Shown: positions 1 through 8,049 of the stretch, one piece after another | How positions within the stretch are numbered: the first letter of the stretch is position 1 | Layout: each line of letters opens with the position of its first letter | Source: Tessaracoccus caeni | GTDB taxonomy: Bacteria > Actinomycetota > Actinomycetes > Propionibacteriales > Propionibacteriaceae | Length of the DNA stretch: 64,000 nt | Assembly (NCBI RefSeq): GCF_029211185.1 | Contig: NZ_JARGDO010000015.1 | Location: 49,655 to 113,654 of the forward strand | Reading direction: 5' to 3' | Notes under the pieces: generated by a model | What the model was told of the DNA's origin: nothing | Seen by the model: only the letters and a program-made list of their open reading frames with translations | Database searches by the model: none | Program-made: the position numbers and the translations under genes

Positions 1-996
1 CTCATGCAGACGAGCGATGACGCCCTCATCGGTCTCACTCCGCATACGTTTCAGCTCCCGCGCGGCCACGACAAAACTCGATGTATCGACAGCCCATCCT
101 CTTCTTGTTCTGCCGAGCTCCACCCCGGCCTTGTGGAGCAGCATGCGTGCCGTCGCGTCCAGGCCATGCCCGTCGATGTAGGCCACATCGAACAGCCGGT
201 CCATCTCGTCCGGATCATCGACGGAAGCGTGCGGCGGAGCGAGTTGGGCAAACAAGTACAGCGCGACGCGCACACGAGCAAGGATGGTATCCACGGCGGC
301 GGAGAGCTTCTTCTCGTTCATCCCGTCGAGCTGTGCGGAAAGCTCCTGGCGCCAGGTCCTTTCCTCAGCAAAGACGTGAGCCTGCTCCGCTTCTTCCTGA
401 CGCAGCGCGAGGAGCCCATGGTCTATCTCCAGAAGGAAGGCCAGGATCGTGAGATCCGTGTCAGTCAGTTGGGGCTTCCTGGCTCGCCCGGCCATCACCA
501 GCACCGCTCGGCTGACAATGGCGCCAACCACCGTCTCCGAAAGCCTGGTGAGGGCCGCCGTCTCCGGATCCTCGGGCACCGACGCAACGGAGACCACCGG
601 AACGCGTCCCTTACGTTCACCGGCCTGGACGTGATCGGTGACGTCGGCATCACCATTGGCCACCCACGGGTTGCTCTTCGCGTTGTGCTCCCGCTTCAGA
701 TCCGTGTAAGCGTTACTCTTCGCGCGGGTGTAATACTGCTCGGATGCCTCTTTGGGAACAGCCGTTCCATCGATCGACCACCGCGTCTCAAGGTTTCACA
801 CAACGCTCTCGCACGCCCTGGAGGCGGCCAGGATCAGGTCGTCGCTCTCCGAAGTCTGCTGATGCTGGAACCGGTCTCGCACCGTCGCGAAGTACCCCTC
901 GACCTGGGTGATCAGGCCATCCAACTCATCGCGCGTCACGGGGCGGCTACGCCCAAGATCGTCCCACTCATCTTCTGAGAACCTCTGGTACCGCAC
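1..996 (-). pseudogene. hypothetical gene interrupted by an in-frame TGA, open at the window edge
   Basis: A GTG start at 996 lies 2 bases after the stop of the upstream metallopeptidase gene, behind a purine-rich GGGGGAGGG site. Sixty-six codons later there is a TGA at 798-796. The same frame then stays open for about 265 codons to the left edge and has protein-like composition: acidic, helical, with no low complexity. No plausible start with a ribosome site follows the TGA closely; the first GTG is about 45 codons on, at 663. I therefore read this as one gene broken by a nonsense codon, though two separate genes cannot be excluded. I do not recognise the family. The spacing says it was translated together with the DUF1704 gene. 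The C-terminus lies outside the window. Confidence 0.5.
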
Positions 997-998
997 GT

Positions 999-2105
999 CT
1001 ATCCCTCCCCCTTACTCGGCACGTACTCGATCAGATCACCCGTAGACAGCTTTCCATCAGCCAGCAGTTCCCGTGCGGCATCGAGGTATCCGACGCCCCA
1101 CTTCGTCGCTCGCAAGAGGCGGATTTCCTCGACGGGGCGCTCCGCGAGATCCAGCAGGCCGCTCAGATAGCCGTGGTCCTTCGTGAGCCCACCATGCGAC
1201 TCCGGATCAGCAAGCCCTCGACGCAGGCGCAATGCCAGCTCTGCAGCGTCATCGGCGTCGAGATATCCGCACAGGAACTCGGCCAACGACACCAAACCCC
1301 GCCGCTGTGCCTCTACCACCCCGAGCACTCGCACCGCATATCGTCGCAGGTTCTCCGCGCTCTCGAGTCCCTGCTCTCGTTCTCGTAGAGCTGCGAGGCC
1401 CTCCTCCGTGGCGGCGGTGTTCCTGAACGGGAAGGCGGCCAGCGGCTCGGCCTGACGTCGCGCGTTCTCCCACCGCAAGACATGCCCACCCACCTCATGA
1501 GCCACGAGTCGATGCACCTCGCGTTCCATAAGTTCTATGCCTTCGCGGACACGGATGCGTCGCAGCGCTCCGTTGACGCTCGCCATGGCGGCCATGTTGG
1601 CGCTGATCTCGACGCGCCACCCCTCCACCGAATGGCGCTCGAGGGCATCGAGAATCGCCGACTCAAGATCCCGGGTACCGAGTTCACGAGGCCCGTCAGT
1701 GAGGTGCTCTGGTTGCCGAAGAACCTCGCGTGCCGCGTTCTGTATCTTGACGGTTGGCAGCCCTGAGTCTTCGACGGCCCATGCCGCGTACAAGGCATCA
1801 TCGCGCGATACGACAGCTGCCACTTGGGCGGCGATCCCATCGACATGCTCACGGACGAGGCGCCGAAGGACGGCGGGCAACGACGCGGACTCGCGCTCCA
1901 CCGCCGCGAGCGCGGCAGCCACCCGATCCTGGTCGACGCCCGGGAAGGAGAACGGCTCGCGGTACGGGCCGAAGTCGCCTTCGCGCAGTCGCGCGCCAAG
2001 CACCCAACGATGCCGCTCCAGGTCGAGCGGCGTCGTCCACTCGGTCGGCGTGAAGACCTTCCCCAGCTCCTCCAACGCTGCCGTCAGGTTGTCCCGCTCC
2101 GTCAC
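999..2105 (-). CDS. DUF1704 / MATCAP-like HExxH metallopeptidase
   Basis: This is a predicted zinc metallopeptidase of 368 residues. The motif HEVGGH at residues 203-208 fits HExxH. About 25 residues later comes EEGLA (234-238), the 'QEGLA' signature of the DUF1704 family, which supplies a further zinc ligand. That family includes the eukaryotic MATCAP tubulin tyrosine carboxypeptidases; bacterial substrates are largely unknown. A GTG at 2105 is chosen because GGGGAGCGAGG lies just upstream; an in-frame ATG at 2141 would add 12 residues. No signal peptide or membrane segment is visible, so it is probably cytosolic. It sits between two interrupted reading frames on the same strand, with 2 bases to the downstream one, so it looks like the middle gene of a small accessory operon. 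The family call is good; the biological role is not known. Confidence 0.7.
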   Translation of the reverse strand: MTERDNLTAALEELGKVFTPTEWTTPLDLERHRWVLGARLREGDFGPYREPFSFPGVDQDRVAAALAAVERESASLPAVLRRLVREHVDGIAAQVAAVVSRDDALYAAWAVEDSGLPTVKIQNAAREVLRQPEHLTDGPRELGTRDLESAILDALERHSVEGWRVEISANMAAMASVNGALRRIRVREGIELMEREVHRLVAHEVGGHVLRWENARRQAEPLAAFPFRNTAATEEGLAALREREQGLESAENLRRYAVRVLGVVEAQRRGLVSLAEFLCGYLDADDAAELALRLRRGLADPESHGGLTKDHGYLSGLLDLAERPVEEIRLLRATKWGVGYLDAARELLADGKLSTGDLIEYVPSKGEG

Positions 2106-2178
2106 GTCGCTGCCCTCGCTCCCCGTGCGATACCAAGCCAACGCTGGCGTGGGGGATCATCGTCGCCATCTACGATTC

Positions 2179-2433
2179 TCAATTGTCCCCCTTCTGCGGA
2201 CAGGCGGCCCAGTTACAGACATACGTGGACAAGACAGCGGCCAACTCCATGTCGGTCAGCAGCACCCCACCAGCCTCGGCCGCGTCGAGAGTGCGGATGA
2301 GCTTGTCCTTGAGTTCGACGACGGCAATGCTCTTGCCCTGCCTCAGCGCCTCCCGCCGGGCATCATCCGCGAGCAAGGACAGCGCCTAATCGTCGAACTC
2401 GCTGCGCCACTGAGCCACCGTGCGTCCCTTCAT
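2179..2433 (-). pseudogene. small hypothetical protein gene with an in-frame TAG
   Basis: From the ATG at 2433 the frame reads 15 sense codons (beginning MKGRTVAQW), then TAG at 2388-2386, then continues open for a further 69 codons to a stop at 2179. The part after the TAG could start at a TTG at 2376 and give a 65-residue, mostly helical protein ending in a Cys-containing tail. The two parts join without a frame change, so a single gene of about 84 codons with one nonsense mutation is the simplest reading. The alternative is a short leader followed by a TTG-initiated gene. It lies 73 bases upstream of the DUF1704 gene on the same strand. I do not recognise the family. Confidence 0.4.
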
Positions 2434-2440
2434 CTGCTTA

Positions 2441-2479
2441 GAGGTTCCGCAAGTAGGTGGCACCTACCTGCGGAACCTC
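2441..2479. repeat. near-perfect 19-bp inverted repeat (GGTAGGTGG hairpin family)
   Basis: Two 19-base arms, 2441-2459 and 2461-2479, are complementary with one mismatch and a one-base centre. The element lies in the gap between the leftward DUF1704 cluster and the rightward HTH-TIR cluster. Its core GGTAGGTGGC and the flanking GGTTC recur in the hairpin at 25752-25789. It has no U-tract typical of a terminator. Confidence 0.7.
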
Positions 2480-2571
2480 TCATACACGACCATGACGGAC
2501 AGGCATCGGGCCTTCCTCGTGGACCGGAGGATAACCCCTACCAGGAGCCCGATACGATCAGGCGCAGCGCC

Positions 2572-3573
2572 ATGAATACGAACGAAACTGACGGCATTGC
2601 AATGGGGTTACGCAAAGCCATCGAGGGCCTCGGCACCCGGGGCATTCGGCGCGTCACGAGCTTTCCTCCGGAGTTGATCAGCGCCCTCCATGTGGACGGT
2701 GCAGCTCCGTTCCACATCCTGCAGGAGCATGTCGGCCGTAGACTTATTGCGGTTGCGGAGACTCTTCCTCCGCCGCTGCACACAGCGTTCGTCATCGTAG
2801 GCGGCTTCCATCAAAACGCACCGTCGAGTGTCTCCGAACGCGTCCGCCAAGCCGCGACAGAACTCGATGTCTCCGCGCGCACCGTGCGGCGTCGGTTTGA
2901 GGAGGCGGCGCACCAGATCTCTTTGTCACTCGCCCGTCGAGGAAATGAGTCGGTACTGGCCGACATCGACTACTCCTTCATCGCGTCACGCACCGGCATC
3001 GACCTTCGGCACGACCGCCCAGTGGTCGCGACGCAGCGCACGATCGGCACCAGATCAGACGGCATCGACCACATCGACGACCAGATCGGGCTGCCTTCCT
3101 ACCACGGTGACACTCTCTACGTCCGCGCTGCCGAGGGCTGCGAGGTCGCCAGCACGACACGGGTGAGCCCCATCCATTGGGTCCGGAGGCTGCGCTTTCC
3201 ACGCCCGCTGAAGGCTGGCGAGGACCACACCTTCGTCGTTTCGTTCGAACTACCCAGCCAGGATTGCCTCGACCCGATCGCCGGCTTCATGCCGCGCACC
3301 AACAGCTACGACGCCTCACTGGAATTGAGATTCGGCCCCCGGCGTCCCCAGGTGCTGGAACACTTCTGCACCCCTCCACCGGCGGAGCAGCTCACGGTTC
3401 TTATTCCCGGCTCTCGCCTGATCACCGACGTCGAGGCGCGCCACGTCTTCACCTTCAACCAAATGCAGCCGGGCTACTGCTACGGAGTGAAGTGGCATTG
3501 GGGCGGCCCTCCCGCCGAAGAATTGCCATGTACGCAAGGAAAGGCATGGATGAACCGACGGACTCCACTATGA
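2572..3573 (+). CDS. HTH-containing protein, unknown function, first gene of TIR module
   Basis: The predicted protein has 333 residues from the ATG at 2572. Around residues 85-115 there is a plausible helix-turn-helix (SVSERVRQAATELDVSART, then VRRRFEEAAHQI). The C-terminal two thirds are beta-rich with many aromatic and charged residues and match no family I can name. There is no signal peptide or membrane segment. The stop TGA at 3571-3573 overlaps the ATG at 3570 of the TIR-like gene, so the two are probably translationally coupled. It could be a DNA-binding regulator of the operon, or a sensor that turns on the TIR enzyme. The coding call is secure and the function is not. Confidence 0.65.
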   Translation: MNTNETDGIAMGLRKAIEGLGTRGIRRVTSFPPELISALHVDGAAPFHILQEHVGRRLIAVAETLPPPLHTAFVIVGGFHQNAPSSVSERVRQAATELDVSARTVRRRFEEAAHQISLSLARRGNESVLADIDYSFIASRTGIDLRHDRPVVATQRTIGTRSDGIDHIDDQIGLPSYHGDTLYVRAAEGCEVASTTRVSPIHWVRRLRFPRPLKAGEDHTFVVSFELPSQDCLDPIAGFMPRTNSYDASLELRFGPRRPQVLEHFCTPPPAEQLTVLIPGSRLITDVEARHVFTFNQMQPGYCYGVKWHWGGPPAEELPCTQGKAWMNRRTPL

Positions 3574-4043
3574 CCATCAACGCATTCGTGAGCTTCAAGT
3601 CAGAAGACCAAGGAGCACGAGACGCACTAACAAACTCGCCCGAACTCTCCCGGGTTAGCTTCATATCATATCCAAATACCGCACCTTGGGACAACACTTG
3701 GCAAGACACTTGCCGAGAAATACTATCTCTCACATTCGGAACAATCGTCCTTGTTGGAAAGAACTCACACCACTCCACTCCCATCACATGGGAGATATCC
3801 GAGACAATCCGCTTAGGAAAACGGATCCTCGGCGTACAAATCGATCCAACGACTATTCACCCTATTCCTGACGGACTACGTCCCGAACTTGTAGTCAACT
3901 GGAACCCCCACTGGATTTCACGAGAGATCGAGGCCTGGAGGAGCGCTCCGCCGACACAGCAAGAACTATCCAGGCCGGCAGAATCCCAAACCAGCGCACA
4001 AGCCAGCTATCGACGACCCACAGGAGAACTCAATGAGCGATGA
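3570..4043 (+). CDS. MTH538/ThsB-type TIR-like domain protein
   Basis: This is a 157-residue protein that is almost entirely one TIR-like domain. NAFVSFKSED at residues 4-13 is the strand-A box. GTIVLVGKNSHHS (57-69) and TWEISETIRLGKRILGVQI (73-91) match the conserved core, with E75 in the position of the catalytic glutamate. Proteins of this type include ThsB of Thoeris, which makes an NAD-derived signal, and other NAD-consuming conflict enzymes. The start at 3570 overlaps the previous stop (ATGA). An alternative ATG at 3546 has a better ribosome site (AGGAAAGG) and adds 8 residues. The gene is clearly poorer in GC than its neighbours. It overlaps the downstream membrane-protein gene by 11 bases. 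Confidence 0.75.
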   Translation: MTINAFVSFKSEDQGARDALTNSPELSRVSFISYPNTAPWDNTWQDTCREILSLTFGTIVLVGKNSHHSTPITWEISETIRLGKRILGVQIDPTTIHPIPDGLRPELVVNWNPHWISREIEAWRSAPPTQQELSRPAESQTSAQASYRRPTGELNER

Positions 4044-4560
4044 GGCATCGACATTCGACGACACACTGTTCCCTAACGGCCCACCTCGAAACAAGGGGGA
4101 ACTAGACCAGCTCATAGAGTTGTACAAGCTGATGGTTGCAAGCTCCGAGACCCTGGTCAGTCGCCGACAGAACGTGAACACTTTCTTCCTCACAATAAAC
4201 ACGCTACTTCTCAGCGCATCGGGAATCGTGATCAACGCTGGGAGCGACAGTAGCTTCAAGGCAGCAGGCCTCGCGATAATTGGCATGACCGGTGGAATTC
4301 TGTCGATCACCTGGCTTCGCCTTCTCAAATCACTTGGACAACTAAACCGAGGGAAGTTCGCGGTCATCAATCGACTTGAGCTCACGCTCACAGCGGCGAT
4401 ATACCTTGCAGAATGGCAAGCATTGGGCGAAGGTAAAGACCCCAAGAAATACAGTCCATCGACCTCGCGAGAGGCCTGGATACCGTGGACATTTCTCGGT
4501 CTCTACTGCCTGACAACGATCTGCTCGGTCGCCGTCGCAGTTGGCGTTGTCGTCATCTGA
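4033..4560 (+). CDS. small membrane protein, RipA-like, TIR partner
   Basis: The 175-residue protein starts with a soluble helical stretch (LIELYKLMVASSETLVSRRQ). Two close hydrophobic segments follow at about residues 50-100 (FFLTINTLLLSASGIVI and AAGLAIIGMTGGILSITWL). An amphipathic middle section with EW follows, and there is a third hydrophobic segment at 150-175. The pattern resembles the RipA family of oligomeric membrane proteins and, more loosely, SLATT-type pore proteins that accompany nucleotide-signal conflict systems. It overlaps the TIR gene by 11 bases and is in the same low-GC block. I infer it is the membrane effector or anchor of the module. The RipA assignment is from memory of the pattern and is uncertain. 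Confidence 0.55.
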   Translation: MSDEASTFDDTLFPNGPPRNKGELDQLIELYKLMVASSETLVSRRQNVNTFFLTINTLLLSASGIVINAGSDSSFKAAGLAIIGMTGGILSITWLRLLKSLGQLNRGKFAVINRLELTLTAAIYLAEWQALGEGKDPKKYSPSTSREAWIPWTFLGLYCLTTICSVAVAVGVVVI

Positions 4561-4684
4561 ACTAGCTCAGTGGGCCACACGAAGCCGTACCGGACGCGTT
4601 GGAGAGCACGGGAACGGAGCACACCGTCAGCGCAGTGTCGCATTCCTGCTAGCTCCGCAGTAGATCGTGCGCAATGCTGGGGTC

Positions 4685-6172
4685 ATGCACACCGACCGGG
4701 AGGCCTGTCTCCGCGCGATCTCAGCCAAGGACGCACGGTTCGACGGCGTGTTCTTCACCGGAGTCACGTCGACGGGGATCTTCTGCAGGCCATCCTGTCC
4801 TGCACGCACCCCAGCGGCGCATAACGTCGAGTTCTATCCGACCGCGGCCGCCGCGCAGCTCGCAGGGTTCCGTGCCTGCAAGCGCTGCCTGCCCGCGGCA
4901 TCGCCGGGTTCGCCGGAGTGGGACGTGCGGGGCGACGCGGTGGCGCGCGCGATGCGTCTGGTCGACGACGGGATGGTGGATCGCGAGGGCGTCACCGGGC
5001 TGGCGGCCCGACTGGGCTACTCGCCTCGCCAGGTGCAGCGCCTGCTGGCCGACGGCGCGGGCGCCGGTCCCCTCGCCCTGGCTCGCGCACGCCGGGCCCA
5101 GACCGCACGCACCCTCATCGAGGCGAGCGACCTGTCGATGTCCGACATCGCCTTTGCCGCCGGCTTCTCCAGCATTCGTTCCTTCAACGACACCGTGCGC
5201 TCGGTGTACGCCAGCACCCCGTCGGAGCTGCGACACCACCGAAAAGGCGCGCGGGCAGCATCGTCGTCGGGACTCACGTTCATCGACCTGACGCTCGCCA
5301 CCCGCCAACCCTTCTGCCCGTGCAACGTGTTCGGCCACCTCATCGCGACGCGCATCGACGGCATCGAGACCTTCACGGATGGTGCGTACAGCCGTACCCT
5401 TCGACTGCCCGTCGGCTGGGGCGTGGTGTCGCTGCGTCCCGACAAGGGCGGCGTGCACGCACGGCTCGGGCTCTCCGAGGTCTCCCAGCTGCCCACCGCG
5501 GTGGCGCGGCTGCGTCGCCTGCTCGATCTCGACGCAGATCCCGTCGCCATCGACGACTTCCTCTCCGAGGATCCCGCCTTCACTCCTCTGGTCGCGACTC
5601 ACCCCGGGCGGCGCATCCCGCGCGGCATCGACGGCGACGAGATGGCAGCGCGGATCGTGTTGGGCCAGCAGGTCTCGACGGCCGCCGCTCGCACCCACGG
5701 CGCCCGACTCGTGGCCGCGCTGGGTAAGCCCGTCGACACCGGCATCCCGGGGTTGACCCACCTCTCCCCCACCTCCGCGGAGATCGCGGAGGTTCCCGAC
5801 GAGGCCCTCGCCTTTCCGCAGTCGCGGCGCGACACGCTGCGTCGCGTGGCCGCCGCATTGGCGGATGGCACGATCGACCTAGGCCCCGGCGCTGACCGCG
5901 ACGAGGCCCGAGCCAACCTGCTCGCCCTCAAGGGCATCGGGCCATGGACCGTCGAGATGATCGCAATGCGCGCGCTCGGCGACCCCGATGCTTTCCCCAC
6001 CACCGACCTCGGCGTGATCAAGGCCGCCCACGAGCTAGGCATCTCCGACCTCGCCGCCCACGCCGAACGCTGGAGACCCTGGCGCTCGTACGCCACCCAA
6101 CACCTCTGGACCCTCAGCCCCCACGCCGTCAACACCATTCCCGGACATCCGGGTTGCCAGGAGGCATCATGA
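4685..6172 (+). CDS. alkA: Ada-AlkA fusion: methyl-sensing regulator and 3-methyladenine DNA glycosylase
   Basis: A 495-residue protein fuses two repair functions. Residues 1-75 are an Ada zinc domain with its four cysteines (FCRPSC and CKRC), one of which would accept methyl groups from phosphotriesters. An AraC-type HTH follows at about 85-175 (SMSDIAFAAGFSSIRSFN). The AlkA N-terminal domain and the HhH-GPD glycosylase domain fill the rest. There the hairpin motif LKGIGPWTVEMIAMRALG is followed by TDLGVIK with the catalytic aspartate. The protein should both sense alkylation and excise alkylated bases. The ATG at 4685 is preferred over an upstream in-frame ATG at 4667 because the Ada domain begins there. 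Its stop overlaps the start of ogt (ATGA). Confidence 0.92.
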   Translation: MHTDREACLRAISAKDARFDGVFFTGVTSTGIFCRPSCPARTPAAHNVEFYPTAAAAQLAGFRACKRCLPAASPGSPEWDVRGDAVARAMRLVDDGMVDREGVTGLAARLGYSPRQVQRLLADGAGAGPLALARARRAQTARTLIEASDLSMSDIAFAAGFSSIRSFNDTVRSVYASTPSELRHHRKGARAASSSGLTFIDLTLATRQPFCPCNVFGHLIATRIDGIETFTDGAYSRTLRLPVGWGVVSLRPDKGGVHARLGLSEVSQLPTAVARLRRLLDLDADPVAIDDFLSEDPAFTPLVATHPGRRIPRGIDGDEMAARIVLGQQVSTAAARTHGARLVAALGKPVDTGIPGLTHLSPTSAEIAEVPDEALAFPQSRRDTLRRVAAALADGTIDLGPGADRDEARANLLALKGIGPWTVEMIAMRALGDPDAFPTTDLGVIKAAHELGISDLAAHAERWRPWRSYATQHLWTLSPHAVNTIPGHPGCQEAS

Positions 6173-6663
6173 AGCACTCGATCACCGACTCCCCTGTCGG
6201 TCCGCTGATCCTCGTCGAGCACGACGGAGCATTGGTCGGCCTCTACCTGGAGAACCAGCGGCACTTCCCCACAACCAGCCTCGGCGAGCGCGTCGACGAC
6301 GCCATGCCGGCCGCTCGGGAGCAACTCGAGGAGTACTTCGCCGGGCAGCGTCGCACGTTCGATCTGCCGCTGGCCCCCGTCGGCACAACGTTCCAGCAGT
6401 CGGTCTGGGCCTTTCTGCAAGAGATCCCATACGGCGAGACCACCACCTACGGCGCGCTCGCCCTGCAGCTCGGCAAACCCCAGGCCTCTCGCGCAGTGGG
6501 CGCCGCAACCGGCCGAAACAGGGTCAGCATCATCATCCCGTGCCACCGCCTCGTCGGCAGCACCGGCAGCCTCACCGGCTACGCCGGCGGCGTCGAGCGC
6601 AAGCAATACCTGCTGGCCCTCGAGCAAGGCCTCGTCGCGCCGGAAGTAGGCGACCTCACATAG
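6169..6663 (+). CDS. ogt: methylated-DNA--protein-cysteine methyltransferase
   Basis: The 164-residue protein is a standard Ogt/MGMT. It moves methyl groups from O6-methylguanine to its own cysteine in a suicide reaction. The active-site motif IIPCHRLV contains C125, and the DNA-binding helix region YGETTTYGALALQLGKPQASRAVG precedes it in order. The start overlaps the alkA stop, so the two repair genes form a coupled operon, probably induced through the Ada domain encoded upstream. Length is normal for the family. Confidence 0.95.
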   Translation: MKHSITDSPVGPLILVEHDGALVGLYLENQRHFPTTSLGERVDDAMPAAREQLEEYFAGQRRTFDLPLAPVGTTFQQSVWAFLQEIPYGETTTYGALALQLGKPQASRAVGAATGRNRVSIIIPCHRLVGSTGSLTGYAGGVERKQYLLALEQGLVAPEVGDLT

Positions 6664-6670
6664 CGCGCTT

Positions 6671-6707
6671 CCATGTAATTCCTGGCGCTACACCCGGAAT
6701 TGCATGG
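6671..6707. promoter_or_regulatory. imperfect palindrome upstream of the AAA ATPase gene
   Basis: CCATGTAATTCC at 6671-6682 and GGAATTGCATGG at 6696-6707 are complementary with one mismatch and a 13-base spacer. The right arm ends 12 bases before the ATG of the next gene. It could be an operator or a small hairpin in the leader. The protein that would bind it is unknown. Confidence 0.4.
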
Positions 6708-6719
6708 TAGTCTCAAGGC

Positions 6720-7877
6720 ATGCTCTCGCGTCCACGCGCCACAGCGGAACTCATGACGGCTCTTGCACGATCGCCGATCGTGCTGCTCGTCGGGGCACGC
6801 CAAGTAGGCAAAACGACGCTCGCTCGCACCATCACAAGGAGGGGGTCCGCCGAGTACTTCGACCTCGAGGATCCCGTCGATCTCGCACGCCTGGAGCAGC
6901 CCATGCTCGCGCTCGATGGTCTCCGTGGCACGATCGTGATCGACGAGGTTCAGCGTCGCCCGGATCTCTTCCCCATCCTTCGCGTACTCGCCGACCGAGA
7001 AGACTCCTCCGCGAGATTCCTGGTACTGGGCAGCGCCTCACCCGAGGCGTTGCGCCAGGCCTCTGAGTCCTTGGCAGGACGAGTCGAGGTCATCGAACTC
7101 AGCGGCATCGGGGCCGAAGACGTCGCCGACAACACCGACGAACTTTGGCTGAGGGGCGGCTACCCCCGATCATTCCTTGCCGCCAGCGCCGGAGATTCCC
7201 TGCGCTGGCGCGAGTCCTATATCAGGACGCTCGCCGGTCGCGACCTCCAAGATTTCGGGATGGGGTTGCCCCCGGCAACCATCGAGCGCTTCCTCGGCCT
7301 GGTCGCACACACCCACGGGAACCTCTGGAACTCAGCAGCGATCGCTCGCGCCCTGGGAATCAATGAGACCACAGCACGTAAGTACGTCGACGGGCTCGCG
7401 GACGCGATGCTCGTGCGAGTGCTCCAGCCCTGGCACGTGAACAGCGGCAAACGGTTGGTGCGTTCTCCCAAGGTCTACTACCGCGACACCGGCCTCCTTC
7501 ACGCCCTCTGGGGAGGGGTGAACACTCAGGAGGCCCTGCTCCGACACATCGGCGTGGGCGCTTCTTGGGAGTCCTTCGTGCTGGAGGAGGCGATTCGGCG
7601 AGCCCCTACAGCCCGTCCCTACTTCTGGCGCACCAGCAACGGCGCCGAGCTGGACCTTCTCCTGGACGGCACGCCTCGGATCGGCATCGAGGTCAAGCGG
7701 GCCGATGCTCCCAGGCTCACCGCATCCATGAGGGCCGCACTCGATGAGTTGAAGCTGGACGAACTCTTCGTCGTCTACCCGGGCACTCGCCGATACCGGC
7801 TGGCCGAACGCGCCACCGTCGTTCCGTTCTCCGATCTCGTGGCCGCGCAGACCATTGACGATCTGTCGTCCGAGTAG
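6720..7877 (+). CDS. AAA ATPase with C-terminal DUF4143 domain
   Basis: This 385-residue protein has a P-loop near the N-terminus (VGARQVGKTTLAR, about residues 23-35), a Walker B (TIVIDEVQRRPDLFP, about 70-84) and sensor-like LGSASPE. The DUF4143 half contains YYRDTGLLHALWG and the nuclease-like fold motif NGAELDLLLDG with IEVKR near the end. The D...E-K pattern is typical of restriction-endonuclease-like folds. Members are widespread, often orphan genes in accessory regions, and their function is poorly defined. The gene stands alone between ogt and a MITE-like repeat. Length and motif order are normal, so it looks intact. Confidence 0.85.
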   Translation: MLSRPRATAELMTALARSPIVLLVGARQVGKTTLARTITRRGSAEYFDLEDPVDLARLEQPMLALDGLRGTIVIDEVQRRPDLFPILRVLADREDSSARFLVLGSASPEALRQASESLAGRVEVIELSGIGAEDVADNTDELWLRGGYPRSFLAASAGDSLRWRESYIRTLAGRDLQDFGMGLPPATIERFLGLVAHTHGNLWNSAAIARALGINETTARKYVDGLADAMLVRVLQPWHVNSGKRLVRSPKVYYRDTGLLHALWGGVNTQEALLRHIGVGASWESFVLEEAIRRAPTARPYFWRTSNGAELDLLLDGTPRIGIEVKRADAPRLTASMRAALDELKLDELFVVYPGTRRYRLAERATVVPFSDLVAAQTIDDLSSE

Positions 7878-7880
7878 GAC

Positions 7881-8049
7881 TAGGGCCTGTTACGAAAGTG
7901 GAAATGGCCTACTGCGCGACGCCCTGGCACGCCATCTGCTTCGTTGCACTCGTCGAAGGTAGGCACCACTAGCTCCTTCCTCCTGCGCCTTGCATCTGAC
8001 GCACCATGACGCCGCTCGCTACGGCCACCACTTCCGCAACAGACCCTAG
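7881..8049. mobile_element. MITE-like element with 22-bp terminal inverted repeats
   Basis: The left end at 7881-7902 (CTAGGGCCTGTTACG, then AAAGTGG) and the right end at 8028-8049 are complementary at 19 of 22 positions. The 169-bp span carries no convincing gene. The CTGTT(A/G)CG ends resemble terminal repeats of IS5-like elements, so this may be a non-autonomous derivative. The right end runs into the stop codon of the ACT-domain gene at 8046-8048. Confidence 0.5.

Noticed and set aside
796..798. TGA as a selenocysteine codon
   Set aside because: No SECIS-like hairpin directly follows, no selenoprotein family is recognised and the sister gene is broken by TAG, which cannot be selenocysteine.
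4..978. A 324-codon open frame on the + strand at the left edge
   Set aside because: The opposite strand has the more protein-like frame, with a ribosome site and 2-base spacing to the upstream gene. The + frame is rich in Arg, Gly and His without any motif.
7878..8045. A small gene between the ATPase and ACT genes
   Set aside because: No frame has a start with a ribosome site; the terminal inverted repeats explain the span better.
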